DNA of 64,000 nt from NCBI GenBank assembly GCA_030704615.1, contig CM060733.1, positions 33,852,001 through 33,916,000 of the forward strand, written 5' to 3'. Source of the stretch: Takakia lepidozioides (taxonomy: Eukaryota; Streptophyta; Takakiopsida; Takakiales; Takakiaceae). Both the position numbers and the translations under genes were made by a program. How positions within the stretch are numbered: the first letter of the stretch is position 1; every line of letters begins with the position of its first letter. Below the pieces are notes generated by a model. The model was not told where the DNA came from, ran no database searches, and worked only from the letters and a program-made list of their open reading frames with translations. Shown here one piece after another: positions 32,301 to 43,446 of the stretch.

Positions 32301-34491
32301 CCCCGGCAAGCTAAGAGTCAGACACAAAACAGAGCAAACTTGAGTAAAACCTTCACCAATAAACCCCAAATCTTCGTGTTACTCGACGCATATTTGAACT
32401 AATGAAGTGGAACAACACTGGCCTGGATAGGATATGTAGTCCCACATGATTCACGTTTCTCCTGAAGCAGCTAGGTATCAACTTAACATCAAACAAGGTA
32501 TCAAGCAACATAATCTGGCCAGATGTAGGGTGGAATTTTTTTTCCACACAGAACTAACCTGACGTGCAAGAAGAATATGCTCTTTAGTCTGGGGCATAGG
32601 TCCATCTGGTGCGGACACCACTAAAATGCCCCCGTCCATCTGTGCAGCCCCTGTAATCATGTTCTGCACCCTCCTCACCCTGGCTTCATCACACAAGTCC
32701 AAAAACTCAAAATGCAGAGTACGAGAGCCATGCAAGCATTATATATTATTCCTTCACTATTAAACTGATTTAATACCGATTGGAATACCGATTTAATACC
32801 ATGAGGGGACTGGGGGAAACTTACCTTCACATAGTCAGCATGGCCTGGGCAGTCGACATGTGCATAGTGTCGCTTTGCAGTCTCATATTCCACATGTGCC
32901 TGGCAATCACCCACTCGTGCTGTTACTTACTCTTTCCAAACTTATATCACCCTCCACACTCCAGGCTCATTGCCGCCAGTTCTTGGTTAGCACTTGAGTT
33001 TGCTTTGATACAGCTAGCAAGGATTGAAGAGCAATTTGCAAACACGCTGATGGTTTAGCAAGAGGGATGCAGTCTCAAAATTGAAGTGCCCAGGTTCATG
33101 CAATTAACAAAGGGGTTGATAGGCACTCACAGTTGCAATGGTGATACCACGTTGCTTCTCCTCTGGTGCTTTGTCAATTTCATCAAAAGCTACTGCCTTG
33201 GCATTGCCCTGCTCTGACAGTACCTGTCAAAGCATTCCCAGATTAGCACATTAGGTACACCACCTTGAGTATGTAGTTTGGCTCAGAGATGAATGGGCAC
33301 TTTTAGGTCTTGGAAGCATGTTGATTGAAATACAGTGAACAAGACTACCTGAGAGTGGGTGCTCCTTGTTTACGAGAATCGGACACAGAGTTGCAGGATT
33401 TGCGGAATTGTTTCACACATATAAATATAGGTTCATTGGTTTTGACCTGAACAAACTACTCTTGCAGTAAATACATCAAATGAGAGGTTCATTGATCCCA
33501 AAAATACTTGCTCAATATGCCAATGGTGAGAAAGAGGGAACAGTAACCTTGGTAATAGCGGCAGTGAGTGTGGTCTTGCCATGATCAACATGTCCGATGG
33601 TCCCAATGTTCATATGTGGCTTCCTGCCACCCCATCCCCCTTGATTCAATTTCCCTGCTGCATTGTGTCCCCTAAGAGTGGCTCATGACCATACCAGATA
33701 CTGCAGTCCAAATGCAAGATTTGCTGCAAGACCCTGACATACCTTGCAACTAGGAATTAATAATTTTCTTAAAGCCTCACATGTTGAATACGAGAGACTT
33801 ATTTTCCATTCATCAACTGGCACTGAACCATGTATGGTATCTTGCATCTTCGGATTAGAAACATGTCCTTCTAGCTGGGGTTACCAACCAACAGAAAGCA
33901 AAGCCCCAGTTGCTTAAATTGTTCAATAGCAGGGTTTTCCAGTGTGAGCCTCTCCCCCTTCAAGAGCCCCTTTCGATTTTATTTGCAGCCTTGGAATTGA
34001 ACTGCCAAAAGATCAGGGGGAGGAAGCCTTCACTCAAAATGTAGCTGACCCCCTAGCAAATTCAGCGATTGTGCAACTACAAGCACGTGGTCAACCAAAG
34101 AATGCAAGTATGTCACCTTCCAAAAGTTTCTCGACCTGAATTTCAGAAGCCAGAGAGGGACAGAGGTGCGAACTCGACCATTGCACATTGTGATTGTGTC
34201 CAACATAAAATCCATCGCTCACTTAGAATTGTCATCTGTACTAGCGACTCGGAAATTCCAACGTGTGACAACTTACGTGCGAGAGAAGGTTGCCATTGAT
34301 CTCTTTGACCAGAGCTCTTTCACGTAATCGCCCCATAGAGATTGACTGGCGCAGAGGCTCTCTGTGCAATCAAGAGGTTCTCTTAAGCTCCGACTGGAAG
34401 AAGCTAGGCCGGATGAACACGAAGCTGATGAGAAAGCCGCAGAAAGCCGGCTGAGCGAATGCGGCCTGCATGCCCGTGCTAATGCAGCCAT
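29347..34491 (-). CDS. Mitochondrial translation elongation factor Tu (twelve exons)
   Basis: GTPase that delivers aminoacyl-tRNA to the organellar ribosome. Exons: 34491-34277, 33671-33548, 33223-33131, 32899-32825, 32663-32559, 32273-32183, 31715-31510, 31020-30937, 30824-30759, 30477-30415, 30270-30030, 29453-29347. They sum to 1470 bases, 489 residues. The first exon encodes an Arg/Ser/Ala-rich presequence ([20 protein letters not shown]) typical of mitochondrial import. G motifs: [26 protein letters not shown]; domain 2 VTGRVEQG and domain 3 RTADVTGKV. The phrase [20 protein letters not shown] and the presequence favour the mitochondrial over the plastid form. Oddity: after [12 protein letters not shown] the frame runs into [17 protein letters not shown] instead of the usual SKLLG/SKVI-type end. 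One extra T near 29402 would restore the usual end. Confidence 0.92.
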
Positions 34492-34847
34492 GACCCACCA
34501 GAAGATGGTCAAGCCTCCCTTCCCTGCATTAATAGAGGGCCAAACGCATCTTCTCACTCTTGCAATCCATGCTTCCCACCAAGCTATCCTCGCGCCCCAT
34601 CCTCCCTCCCCACTATATTCTCACTAAGAAACCGGATTCACGTGAGCGACAGGGTGATGAGGGAGGTCAGCTTAAACCCAAAGCCCTAGATGTCTTCCGC
34701 GGCAGAGTAAAACCTGACCAAGCTGAATCTGCCACGTCACAACCAAGGTGGAACAGTTCCTACCACTCTGGGGAGCTGCACAAACTGAAGGAGAAACATA
34801 ATAGAATCTTATCGGTGAGCCAGTTGATGTAGTTGGTGAGCTTCACA
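34492..34847. promoter_or_regulatory. Shared divergent promoter region, EF-Tu and VDE-related gene
   Basis: Only 356 bases separate the start codons of the minus-strand EF-Tu gene (34491) and the plus-strand VDE-related gene (34848). Both promoters and 5' UTRs must lie here or overlap. No clear TATA box was assigned. This is inference from geometry. Confidence 0.55.
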
Positions 34848-37800
34848 ATGGCGCTCTCTGGGCCCCTGTCTGGACTGTGGTCGTTGGGATCCTCATACGA
34901 TGGTAAGATTTTCCTCTGATGTTTTCAAGTAGGTAGTCAATCTGTAGCCGGGTAATCAGCAACATGTTTGATTCACTTCTGAATGTGGAGGGGTCGGATT
35001 ATGGTCTGAAAATTGCTGAGAGTGATTGACTGAAGTTGGTGATTGAAGTTGTTTCGTATATGTAATGCACCTTTATGCAGATTCTGTGGCAGAATGCAGG
35101 AAACTGCATTCGAGTTTCCTGCATTCGAGCCTGGCCAATTCCAGTCTTGCGATACGGCTGTTTGTTAATCAACGAGTTCTAGTTTGAATTCCATGGACTG
35201 CATCGTTTTCCCATTTGACTCGTAATGAGAGCTTTGAAGGATGGTACTGTGTGTTGGACCTAGAGGGTGTGAGGCTGCCATGTGTCCATAAAAGAGCACC
35301 AATTAGGCTGCATTTGCAGTGCAGCTCATTCTTCCGCAGGCCGCTAGGCACCGAAAAAACCAAATCAGAAACTGAAATTGTGCTGCAAGTTCCCCTGGAG
35401 TTGCGCTGTTCAATTCCCAGCTCTCAACCAAGTGGCTGCTTATGTGTATGTGTATAAGGGATGCGGAGTGGTTCAATCGATCGTAGAAAATACATAGCAC
35501 ATCACAGAATCCGATTTTTTTGAAGTCGTTGTATTGAAGGCACTGCAATCTGCAGGGTTGTAAGTGACACTTAATCTAAGCTTCACCTGTTCGAAAAACA
35601 GGTTCACTCCTTCAGTGGCCACCTCATTCTTGTGATTGCATAGGTTGGTCAATGTGGGGTGTAGGCAAGCAAGATCTTGGGTGGCCAACTCAGGAGCATT
35701 TAAGGACCAAAACCAACAGGGAACTGCGGAGGTCAATCAGGTCAGGCAGCCAGGATCGTCGCATGTGTCTGATGCTGCACTGCAAACTGCTAGGCACGAT
35801 GCTTGCCCATGAAGTCTCATACACTGCGCTGATGTGGACAGGTTCCACACACTGGAATCTCTGTTCCTACCCAGCTGCCAGTCGATTTCCTCCACTTCTC
35901 CCAGTTGCGTACTGTGCTCTCACCTCCCTTGCCTCCTTGGGGTTTTGCACTTTCAATGTTAGAGTTAAGTTAGGTCTTGGGATGGGTTGATCTGAAGGTT
36001 TGATGAAACTGCACATCTTAGAGGTGGCTGTGTGGGAGACTTGCTTGCGCTCAATTGTTATCTACAGTACCACTCTTGACTACTGAAATGGTTGATGGTT
36101 CTAGTTACTTGTAGCTGCAAGTGTTATGATGTACACTACCACTAGAGAAGCAAATATTGGCACTTAATGGACATAGTATTGTATGGCAAGATAGGCAGAG
36201 GTACACGTCTGGCAGGAACAGTAGAGAGCGCCACCATGAGCACCTGGAGTGGCAAAGCATTGCGCTTCTCAGATACAGCAAGTGCGAAGGTGATTGCTGT
36301 TGTCGGAGCTGACACAGTGAGCCCCTTAAGTGGGACTACATGGGAAGACGTAATGCTGCACATGGTGAGGCTTCTTTGTAGATGAGGATGGTCTTTGTGC
36401 CATGTAGGGATAACACTACCAAGTTATTATTAAGAGTGCTCATTGAGTGTAATTTGACAAAGAAATTCTGATTACCATCTTTCGGCCTTTCTGATTGGGC
36501 TCTTAGGCTCCTCTTGTCTGGGGTCTGTAATGTGGAAGCCAAAGTGCTGGCAAAGGGATCACATGTACCTGTTTTCTAGCGGTATTTACTATCAATGCTC
36601 CCAGAAGTTACGAGTCCTGTTCTACTGGTGTACTGGATACTGGCGGAAAGTAGTTTCTTAAGAGTACCAACACCAATCACCCTCCCTACTATTCCTGCAC
36701 ATGATACATAGACATTTGCTACAGGACATGTAAGGAATTTCTCAACAGCTTCCCACATCATTTACCTTTTTGTGGCTCATTTTTTACATGTATTACTTGG
36801 ACAGTATCAATGTTTAACCTGGCAGGTTGACACATTGTGGGAATTTTTGGATGCGGGATTGCAGGCACAACGATTGGGTTGGATTGACAGTAGTTTTGAG
36901 ATGCTGGTGTTCACTGACGAGGCTCTCCTGTCAGGAAAAATTGGGCAGGAAATTGATACCATCATCAACAAGTCCAACATTGCAGTGATTGTGAGCGTCA
37001 CAGACCCTGAGGCTGTGAAATTCGTGCAGAGTAGATTCTGTGGGAAGATATCCACGCTTGTCTGTTTTGACTCATCCCCAGAGCTGGAAACATTGCTGGG
37101 AGGGCTCAAAGTGAGACCCCTTGATCCAGTTGAGAGAGCCCTTGGTGCATTACCTGGAAGTAAGAGAGGAGAAGCAGTGAAAGTCTTGGGCATTGTGATG
37201 GAGGCATGGGATCGTGCTAGCAGTGATGACTTTCGCTTTGCACTGTTAGTGCTGGTTGACTCATATGTGACACCCGTCAAGCTGTTGAAGAACCTCCGAG
37301 CCACCAGCCTGGCATCCTTGCAGTGCATGGTGAAGAATTGTCGGTCACAAATTTTGGCCTGTCTCCTGAACCCTAACTGCCGGCAAGCCCTCAACTGTTT
37401 GACAAGTTGCTCACCTTCAGACCAAGTGTGCAGCTATCGCTGCATTGTGTCATATGAGAGCCCACTTCTGGAGGCTTTCTCTCTATGCGTGCTACAGAAG
37501 CACAACTGCCTGGGCTTGACGGCTGAGATCCTTATGCAACCTGACGTTCAACCATTAGCTGTGTTTCGAGGTGAGACTGTCAACCATGACATTGCTGAGG
37601 ATCTCTTTGTAGGCTGGCTTGGAAGGCCAAAGCTGGCAGTTCGAGGAACTCAACCAGGCGAAGCCAAAGAGGCAGAAAAGATGGAGTGGAGCTGGCGGGT
37701 GGTTGCAGGACAAAATGCTGCTTATGACCAGTTCCCTTGTCAGTATCAGCTCTTCTACCGGGGCAAGGCCAAAGGTTCCATGTGGTATGACCCTGTATTT

Positions 37801-38302
37801 CAGGTGAGCACAGCTGATTCTCGTTCCATGTGAAAGAACATTCTAGGCCTCTATTTAGTCACTCGTTGAGTTTGTCTCATTGACATTCTTCCACTTGTGG
37901 GAAGATATTCAGGTGCAGACTCTTGATGGGCGCATGGTCTGGAGGAGACGACACTATCGAGTGAGGAGAGGTCAGACTGCAGGCACATTCTACTTCAGTG
38001 TACTGGACAATGGTGTGATTTCAAAAGAGTTCTGGAGGATAGTCGAGGTGATGGATGATTTATCATGGGGCCTCTTTTACTACAGTGGAGCTGCCGAGGC
38101 TGCAGGACAATCCTACACAGGTGCCATACTCGTCACCCCAGATGGGAAGTGGCCAGCGGAGCGTGAGACCGAAAGGTTGACTGCTGCCTTGGACCGGTGC
38201 GGCATCAAGTTGTGGGAACTTTACCGTGTGAATAATGCAGGCTGTGCAGACCCTCCATTAGGCATCCCAGAGGGTTCCTCATTGCATTGTGCCATTGCCT
38301 GA
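34848..38302 (+). CDS. Violaxanthin de-epoxidase-related protein (four exons)
   Basis: Exons 34848-34902, 36195-36364, 36826-37803 and 37913-38302 sum to 1593 bases, 530 residues, with GT-AG borders in phase. The N-terminal half carries a conserved plant block (KVIAVVGADTVSPLSGTTWE, FEMLVFTDEALL, EAWDRASSDDFRFALLV). A Cys-rich VDE-like domain follows: CMVKNCRSQILACLLNPNC, CLTSCSPSDQVCSYRC, FSLCVLQKHNCLG. A lipocalin-like part follows (EDLFVGWLG, WSWRVVAGQNAAYDQFPCQY, QLFYRGKAKGSMWYDPVF, FYFSVLDNGVISKEFW, GAAEAAGQSYTGAILVTPDG, GIPEGSSLH). This matches the VDE-related (VDR) branch, not VDE itself. The activity of VDR proteins is not well established; plastid location is likely by family. A short acidic/basic insert (TQPGEAKEAEK) sits after GWLGRPKLAV. 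Intron 1 is about 1.3 kb. Confidence 0.9.
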
Positions 38303-39407
38303 TAGGGTAGTCTGCATGCAAGTGCAACCAGTCCTGTACCTCTCTGTATGTCCAGAGAAGCTTCCTGAAGATCTCAGGCATGTCCATTCACAGGAAATTA
38401 TATCTCAGACCTGGTGTATAGAGATTCGGGAACACAAGCATGTTTCGTCCTCAGGGTTCCTGCCAGGTTGCTGCTTAGCTACAGAGACACCAGTTTAAAT
38501 CAATGAATCTGTTGAGGTTAGTAAGGTGTATGTACTAAAAGAAATGAATTGGTACCAGGCATGTGGACCTTGACATTGACCAAAGGGCATGCACTGGGAT
38601 GGCAAAAAGTCATCTAAAGCATAGAGAGATTTGGCTCAGGTCAGGGGTTCTGTGCCATAAATGCTCATCGTCCACTCCACCTGTTTTATTGTTGTGGAGT
38701 CCGCACTTTTAGGGGAATTTAAATGTGTCCTAAGAAAGATTTGTCAACTGATGTCCTGTCATCCTGAAGTAAGGATTGAACTCAAAATAGTTTCCTTTGA
38801 TGCTGAAGAATTCACTGAGATAGTTCATGGTGCAAGTCCCCAGCGGTTTGAAAGCTATAGCTCTAAATTGTCATGACATCCCACACCCTTGTATCTTGTT
38901 TCCCTCACATTGTTGAGCATCCCTGCTTATGACATTCCCTGGTGGACAACAAGATCTTTTTATGCAGAAGTTCACTTCATTTGCTGGGTACTTTTGCAAT
39001 GCATTTCAAAGCATCTTCGATCTCAGAAATCTCCATGAATAAAATGATCTGTGGACTAATAATTTCTGGTATACAACCCTCCCCCCACCTTTGCACAAAC
39101 ACACACACACACACTCTCTCTCTCTATAGGTGAGAAAAAGGCTTGGCACCACAGATCAAACTTGAGAAAGCAAAAATCTCAACCTCGGTCCTCACCCCAT
39201 TCCATGTTGACATCTCCCAAACGAAAGAGAGAAGGAAAACCAACGTAAGTACGACTGAATTTGGCCCACCGAACAACAAAGTTGAAGATCCTCGATGTAA
39301 CTGACCTTGTAAAAGTTGCTGGGATGGGGTTTAGGGTTTAGGAAGAGAGGGAAGTGTGATGGGTTTGGAGCTCTTGATGCAGAAGAGATAGGGGCGAGTT
39401 TAGAGGA
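38303..39407. other. Intergenic spacer between VDE-related and BPG2-like genes
   Basis: About 1.1 kb. It contains the 3' UTR of the upstream gene and the promoter and 5' UTR of the BPG2-like gene, with an (AC)n(TC)n microsatellite at about 39098-39126. No coding frame with recognisable similarity. Confidence 0.5.
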
Positions 39408-41568
39408 ATGCGCTCTGCATTGTGGGTCGCACCGTCGTCTATGGGCTGCCTGGCGCGCACGCTGTCCTCCCGGGCTTCGTGTCTCTCATTCGCGAACCCA
39501 ATGTCCCCCTCGTCGTCGTGTACTTCTCTACATGCTGCTCCAGACCACCGCTTGCAGATATGGCATGTGTCTCCGGTGAATGAAACCGCATGTTTGTCTT
39601 CTTTGATGGAAATGCAGAGGATGTGTTCTAGATTGAGGTATGTAAAAAGAGTGAAGCGGCAGGTGTTGAGAAATTCTTGGAGGTGGGCAAGTGGGTTGAA
39701 GCTTAGCGCAGGTTCTGATAATGCATCTACATCTGCATCAAACAACTTAGAAAGCGTAGGAATTCATATGCGGTCATCTGTGGTAGCCTCAACATCCCAG
39801 TCAAGAAATCAACAGTTTCGTTCTCTTACCTTCTCTCAGAATTTTTGCAATAGCTCTGGTTTGAGGTCCCCTGGTAAAACTTGGAAACAAGCCACTTCAG
39901 TAGAAAGCCTAAGCGCAGAAGCCTCTGTGGCGCCCATCGCTTTGTCACCGTCGGTTTCAAATGAAGAAAGGGCGAACAGCAAGAGTTTTGAGAGATTAGC
40001 GTGTCCAGGATGCGGGATCTACATGCAGGACAAAGATCCGAAGGAGCCGGGCTTTTTCAAGCGCCCTGCTGCTCTTGATAAAGTATTGGACGATTTTGAT
40101 GAGGCAGGGGAGGCTGAGGATGACGCTGACGATATATATGAAGATGAAGACGACGAATCTGATTTGGAAGAACTTGAGGCCAGCTTAGATGAAGGCAAAG
40201 GGGACGGAAAGAAGGATGGAATTCAGATGGAGATTCCGGACTGGGGCTTAGAGGAAGATGATGATGATGATGAGATTGACCTTAGAGAGGCCGGGTTTCA
40301 GCCGTGGAACGAGGTGGGGGGTAGCAAGCAGGCAGCCAAGGACGCTTGGCTAAACCTTTTCAGGGGAAAGACGCAGAGTGAAGGAGATGAGCCAATCGAC
40401 TCGACTGATGAGGAAGAAAAGTTGGTGGTGTGTGCTCGTTGCCATGCCTTGCGACACTATGGGAAAGTGAAAGACGAGAGCCTTGAAAATTTGCTTCCAG
40501 ATTTCGACTTTGAGCGTGTAGTTGGCAGCAGGCTGAAAAAAGCTTATGGGAGAAGGGCTGTAGTAGTATTAGTTGTGGACGGATCCGATTTTGATGGTTC
40601 ATTCCCTCGTAAGGTTGCAGCGGTACTTGCTGAAGCTGAAAGAGACATGGGATCTGCCTGGCAAGAAGGCAAGCCTGGAAACTCCCCTCGCCTGGTAGTT
40701 GTGGTGAACAAAATTGACCTTCTCCCTCGCCAGATCTCGCCAGCCAGGTTGGAACAATGGGTTAGGCGAAGATCAAGGGCAGGTGGGGCGCCCCGGCTGA
40801 CTGGTGTCCATCTTGTGAGTGCTTTCAAGGGTTGGGGTGTAGAGAGACTTGCTATGCACCTCAAGGACATGGCTGGGCCCCGTGGGGATGTCTGGGTTGT
40901 AGGAGCTCAAAATGCAGGAAAGTCATCGCTTATTAATTCTCTAGCCAGGATTACAGAGGGCAAGAAACGTTCACAGCTGACGGAGGCCGCTGTACCTGGC
41001 ACGACATTGGGGGTTTTGAAACTGACAGGCATTTTGCCTGCAAGAGCAAGGTTATTTGACACACCAGGGCTGCTGCATCCCCACCAAATCACCACGAGGC
41101 TCAACCGGGAGGAGCAGAAGTTGGTGCAGGTCCGCAAGGAGCTCAAGCCCCGAACTTTTCGTGTAAAGGTGAGTCAGTCGATTATTTCATCATTGGGAGA
41201 GTATCTTGTGGGTTTGTATGGCAGCCCATGTGCCCATTTCACCTCTGACATTTTGTGGCTTTTGGCGTTGTGATGGCTCTCTATGTATTATTCATTGACA
41301 TAGTAATATAATTGGCCATCCTCGTTGCTTTGTGCTTTCATCCTCAACAAGCTGATGACTGGTTATTGTGCTAAGACTCTCTATGACTCGTCCATTTGTC
41401 AGAAAGGTGGAGCTGTGCACGTGGGCGGACTGCTGAGATTGGATCTGGTAGACGCACCTGCAGAAAGCATTTATATTACAGTATGGGCATCTGCCCAGGT
41501 TCCTTGCCACATGGGTAAAGTTGAAACGGCTGAGGAGCTCTTGGAGAAACATATTGGAGAGCGGTTGA

Positions 41569-41603
<35 letters not shown>

Positions 41604-42387
41604 CCTCCTTTCTGTCCAAGCTGGGCACAGGCCACAAGGCTACTGCAAACAACGTCTTAAGAGTACATTCTCTCCCTCTGCCCAAACCGGGTGCAGGGTC
41701 TATGGCCACAAGGCTACGCCAAACAATGTCTTAATTAGACATGCTCTCTCCCTCTGTGTTTCAGACAGGTTAGGAGAGACACAGGTGGGGATCTCAGCGT
41801 AGTTGCTGCTTGGACAATCTTTTACTGCATGTTGTAAGCATCCAGAATTTGGAGCCTGTAGGTTCCCTTCTTTGTCCTGAGTTTCCCTTCAACTGTAGCC
41901 ATGTGGACCTGATAGGACTATTGATGCATCCCCTTTCTAATTGCCAGGAACTTATTTTGCAAACGCGCTATTTCGTAAGTCAACTCTCTTTGGTTGGGCT
42001 TCAAATACTCGGGAAGGTGCTTTCCTGCCATTGATTGGGTTCTTTGGATTGTTGCAGCCTCCGATGGACAAGGAGCGGGCAGCTGAGTTGGGGCCCTGGG
42101 TAGCGCGAAGAGTCACAGTCTCAGGAGACAAGTGGGATGCCAGTAGTGTGGATGTGGCCATAGCTGGGCTAGGTTGGGTTGGAGTTGGCGTGAAAGGCAC
42201 TGCGATTTTGCAGGCTTGGACTTATGAGGGCGTGGCTGTCACCACCCATGAGGCCATGGTCTATGACATGGCCTCTATCTTTGAAAAACCCGGGTTCACT
42301 GCAGTAAAAGTACCTAGTAAACCCGGAAAGAAGTCCAGTGGGCACAATGAGAAGTCTAGGGAGGACCTAGTTACTGAGGTGGTTTAA
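39408..42387 (+). CDS. BPG2-like circularly permuted GTPase, plastid ribosome biogenesis (three exons)
   Basis: Exons 39408-41168, 41403-41570 and 42058-42387 sum to 2259 bases, 752 residues. A long Ser/Ala/Arg-rich N-terminus without acidic residues in its first 50 suggests plastid import. A YqeH/BPG2-type zinc finger follows: CPGCGIYMQ at about residue 202 and CARCHALRHYGKV at about 345. Its halves are separated by a roughly 130-residue acidic insert. The GTPase motifs are permuted: VVVNKIDLLP (G4), VHLVSAFKGWG (G5), then VGAQNAGKSSLINSLA (G1), AAVPGTTLGV (G2), LFDTPGLLHPHQ (G3). The C-terminal domain includes GGAVHVGGLLRLDLVDAP and VDVAIAGLGWVGVG. BPG2 in Arabidopsis acts in chloroplast rRNA processing; the role here is by homology. 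Intron 2 carries a CT microsatellite and a short tandem repeat. Confidence 0.92.
41571..41757 (+). repeat. CT microsatellite and tandem pair of a short dispersed repeat in BPG2-like intron 2
   Basis: A (TC)n run at 41571-41600 is followed by two adjacent copies of a unit of about 70 bases containing GCCACAAGGCTAC, CAAACAAYGTCTTAA and TCTCTCCCTCTG (about 41614-41680 and 41681-41755). A third, inverted copy lies in an intron of the ankyrin kinase at about 48418-48495. Confidence 0.65.
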
Positions 42388-42825
42388 TTGTTCTGTTAGA
42401 TGCACCCATCCACCACCAATGCATGTTCTGCTTGGATGTGAGGCATTTCTCCTTAGGTTCTCACCATGTTGGGAATTGCATCACTGTAATTGCGTATGGT
42501 TGATACCACCACATGTCACCACATGTCAAAGCTTTCCCTGTGCTTGTTGCGGAGTTCATTGAATTTGTGGAGATCCAAAAAGTGGATTGTATTGTAGATG
42601 GAACAATATACAGGTCCTTTATGGTAGTGTACACATTGCTTTTTTCTGGTGCTGCTGAGTAAATCATTTTCAAATGCAAAAGCGCATTTGTCACTGTTGA
42701 GTCAGTGCTGGAAGAAAATAGAGTCATAACTTTCATTCTTAGTTGTCCATTGGTGTTGGACGTGTGGCCTCAGAATTTTGTGTGGCCTCCACTAAGCAAA
42801 TGATTGGGAACGAAGATTGTGCACA

Positions 42826-43045
42826 TTAGCTGGTAGCTCAGCTGGTAAGTGCAGTGTGTCACCTTGGGGTTTGGGGCTCAAACCCGCTGCCCTGCCCCGC
42901 GTGTGGGATTGTTCTCGACGGTATGTCTGGGCATTGATCGTCCTGTAGGCCTCATGGCCCATAAATGAAAGGGGGTTAATTTTCCCCCCTCAAGGGCCTG
43001 AACTGTGGGCTGTCGCTCCCAGGTTACCTTTAAAAAAAATAAAAA
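42826..43045 (+). repeat. tRNA-derived SINE
   Basis: TAGCTCAGCTGG (A box) at 42834-42845 and GGCTCAAACC (B box) at 42875-42884, 41 bases apart as in a tRNA gene. An unrelated body of about 130 bases follows (TCATGGCCCATAAATGAAAG, GGGTTAATTTTCCCCCC). It ends in an A-rich tail TTTAAAAAAAATAAAAAATT. The head does not fold into a full tRNA, so it is a pol III SINE and not a tRNA gene. Confidence 0.75.
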
Positions 43046-43446
43046 ATTAAAAGATTTTGAACGCAAAGCGCTGATTAAATTTTGTTGGAGATTCCACCTT
43101 TGCAGCAGGAATGAGATCAACATACGAGAAATCAAAACCGTGCTCAATGATGAATAATTGGAGAGAACTTTCTGGAGCTCACTCTTCTCTGAAGCTTAAA
43201 TTACATATACTTGTCCTATGCTTGAAAGCACAAAACATTCTTGAATTGGACAGTCATGCAAGTTGCATGTTGCAAGTTGCTTCTTGTCGCTAGCTGTAGT
43301 TGGATGCGCACCCTATGCCTTGAAATGACCATCTGGAAGAGAACATAACAATTATGTCCGGTACCCTGAAAATGGGGAGGTGAGAGACACTGAAAGTGGG
43401 TGGGGTGTGCGGTATAGGTCAGAGAGAATGGAAGCTTAAAGTTACA

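Noticed and set aside
37619-37807. Small frames overlapping the VDE-related gene
   Set aside because: Shadows of the real coding exon in other frames.
42826-42900. A functional tRNA gene at the head of the SINE
   Set aside because: Internal promoter boxes are present, but acceptor and T-arm pairing are absent and an unrelated body with an A-rich tail follows.
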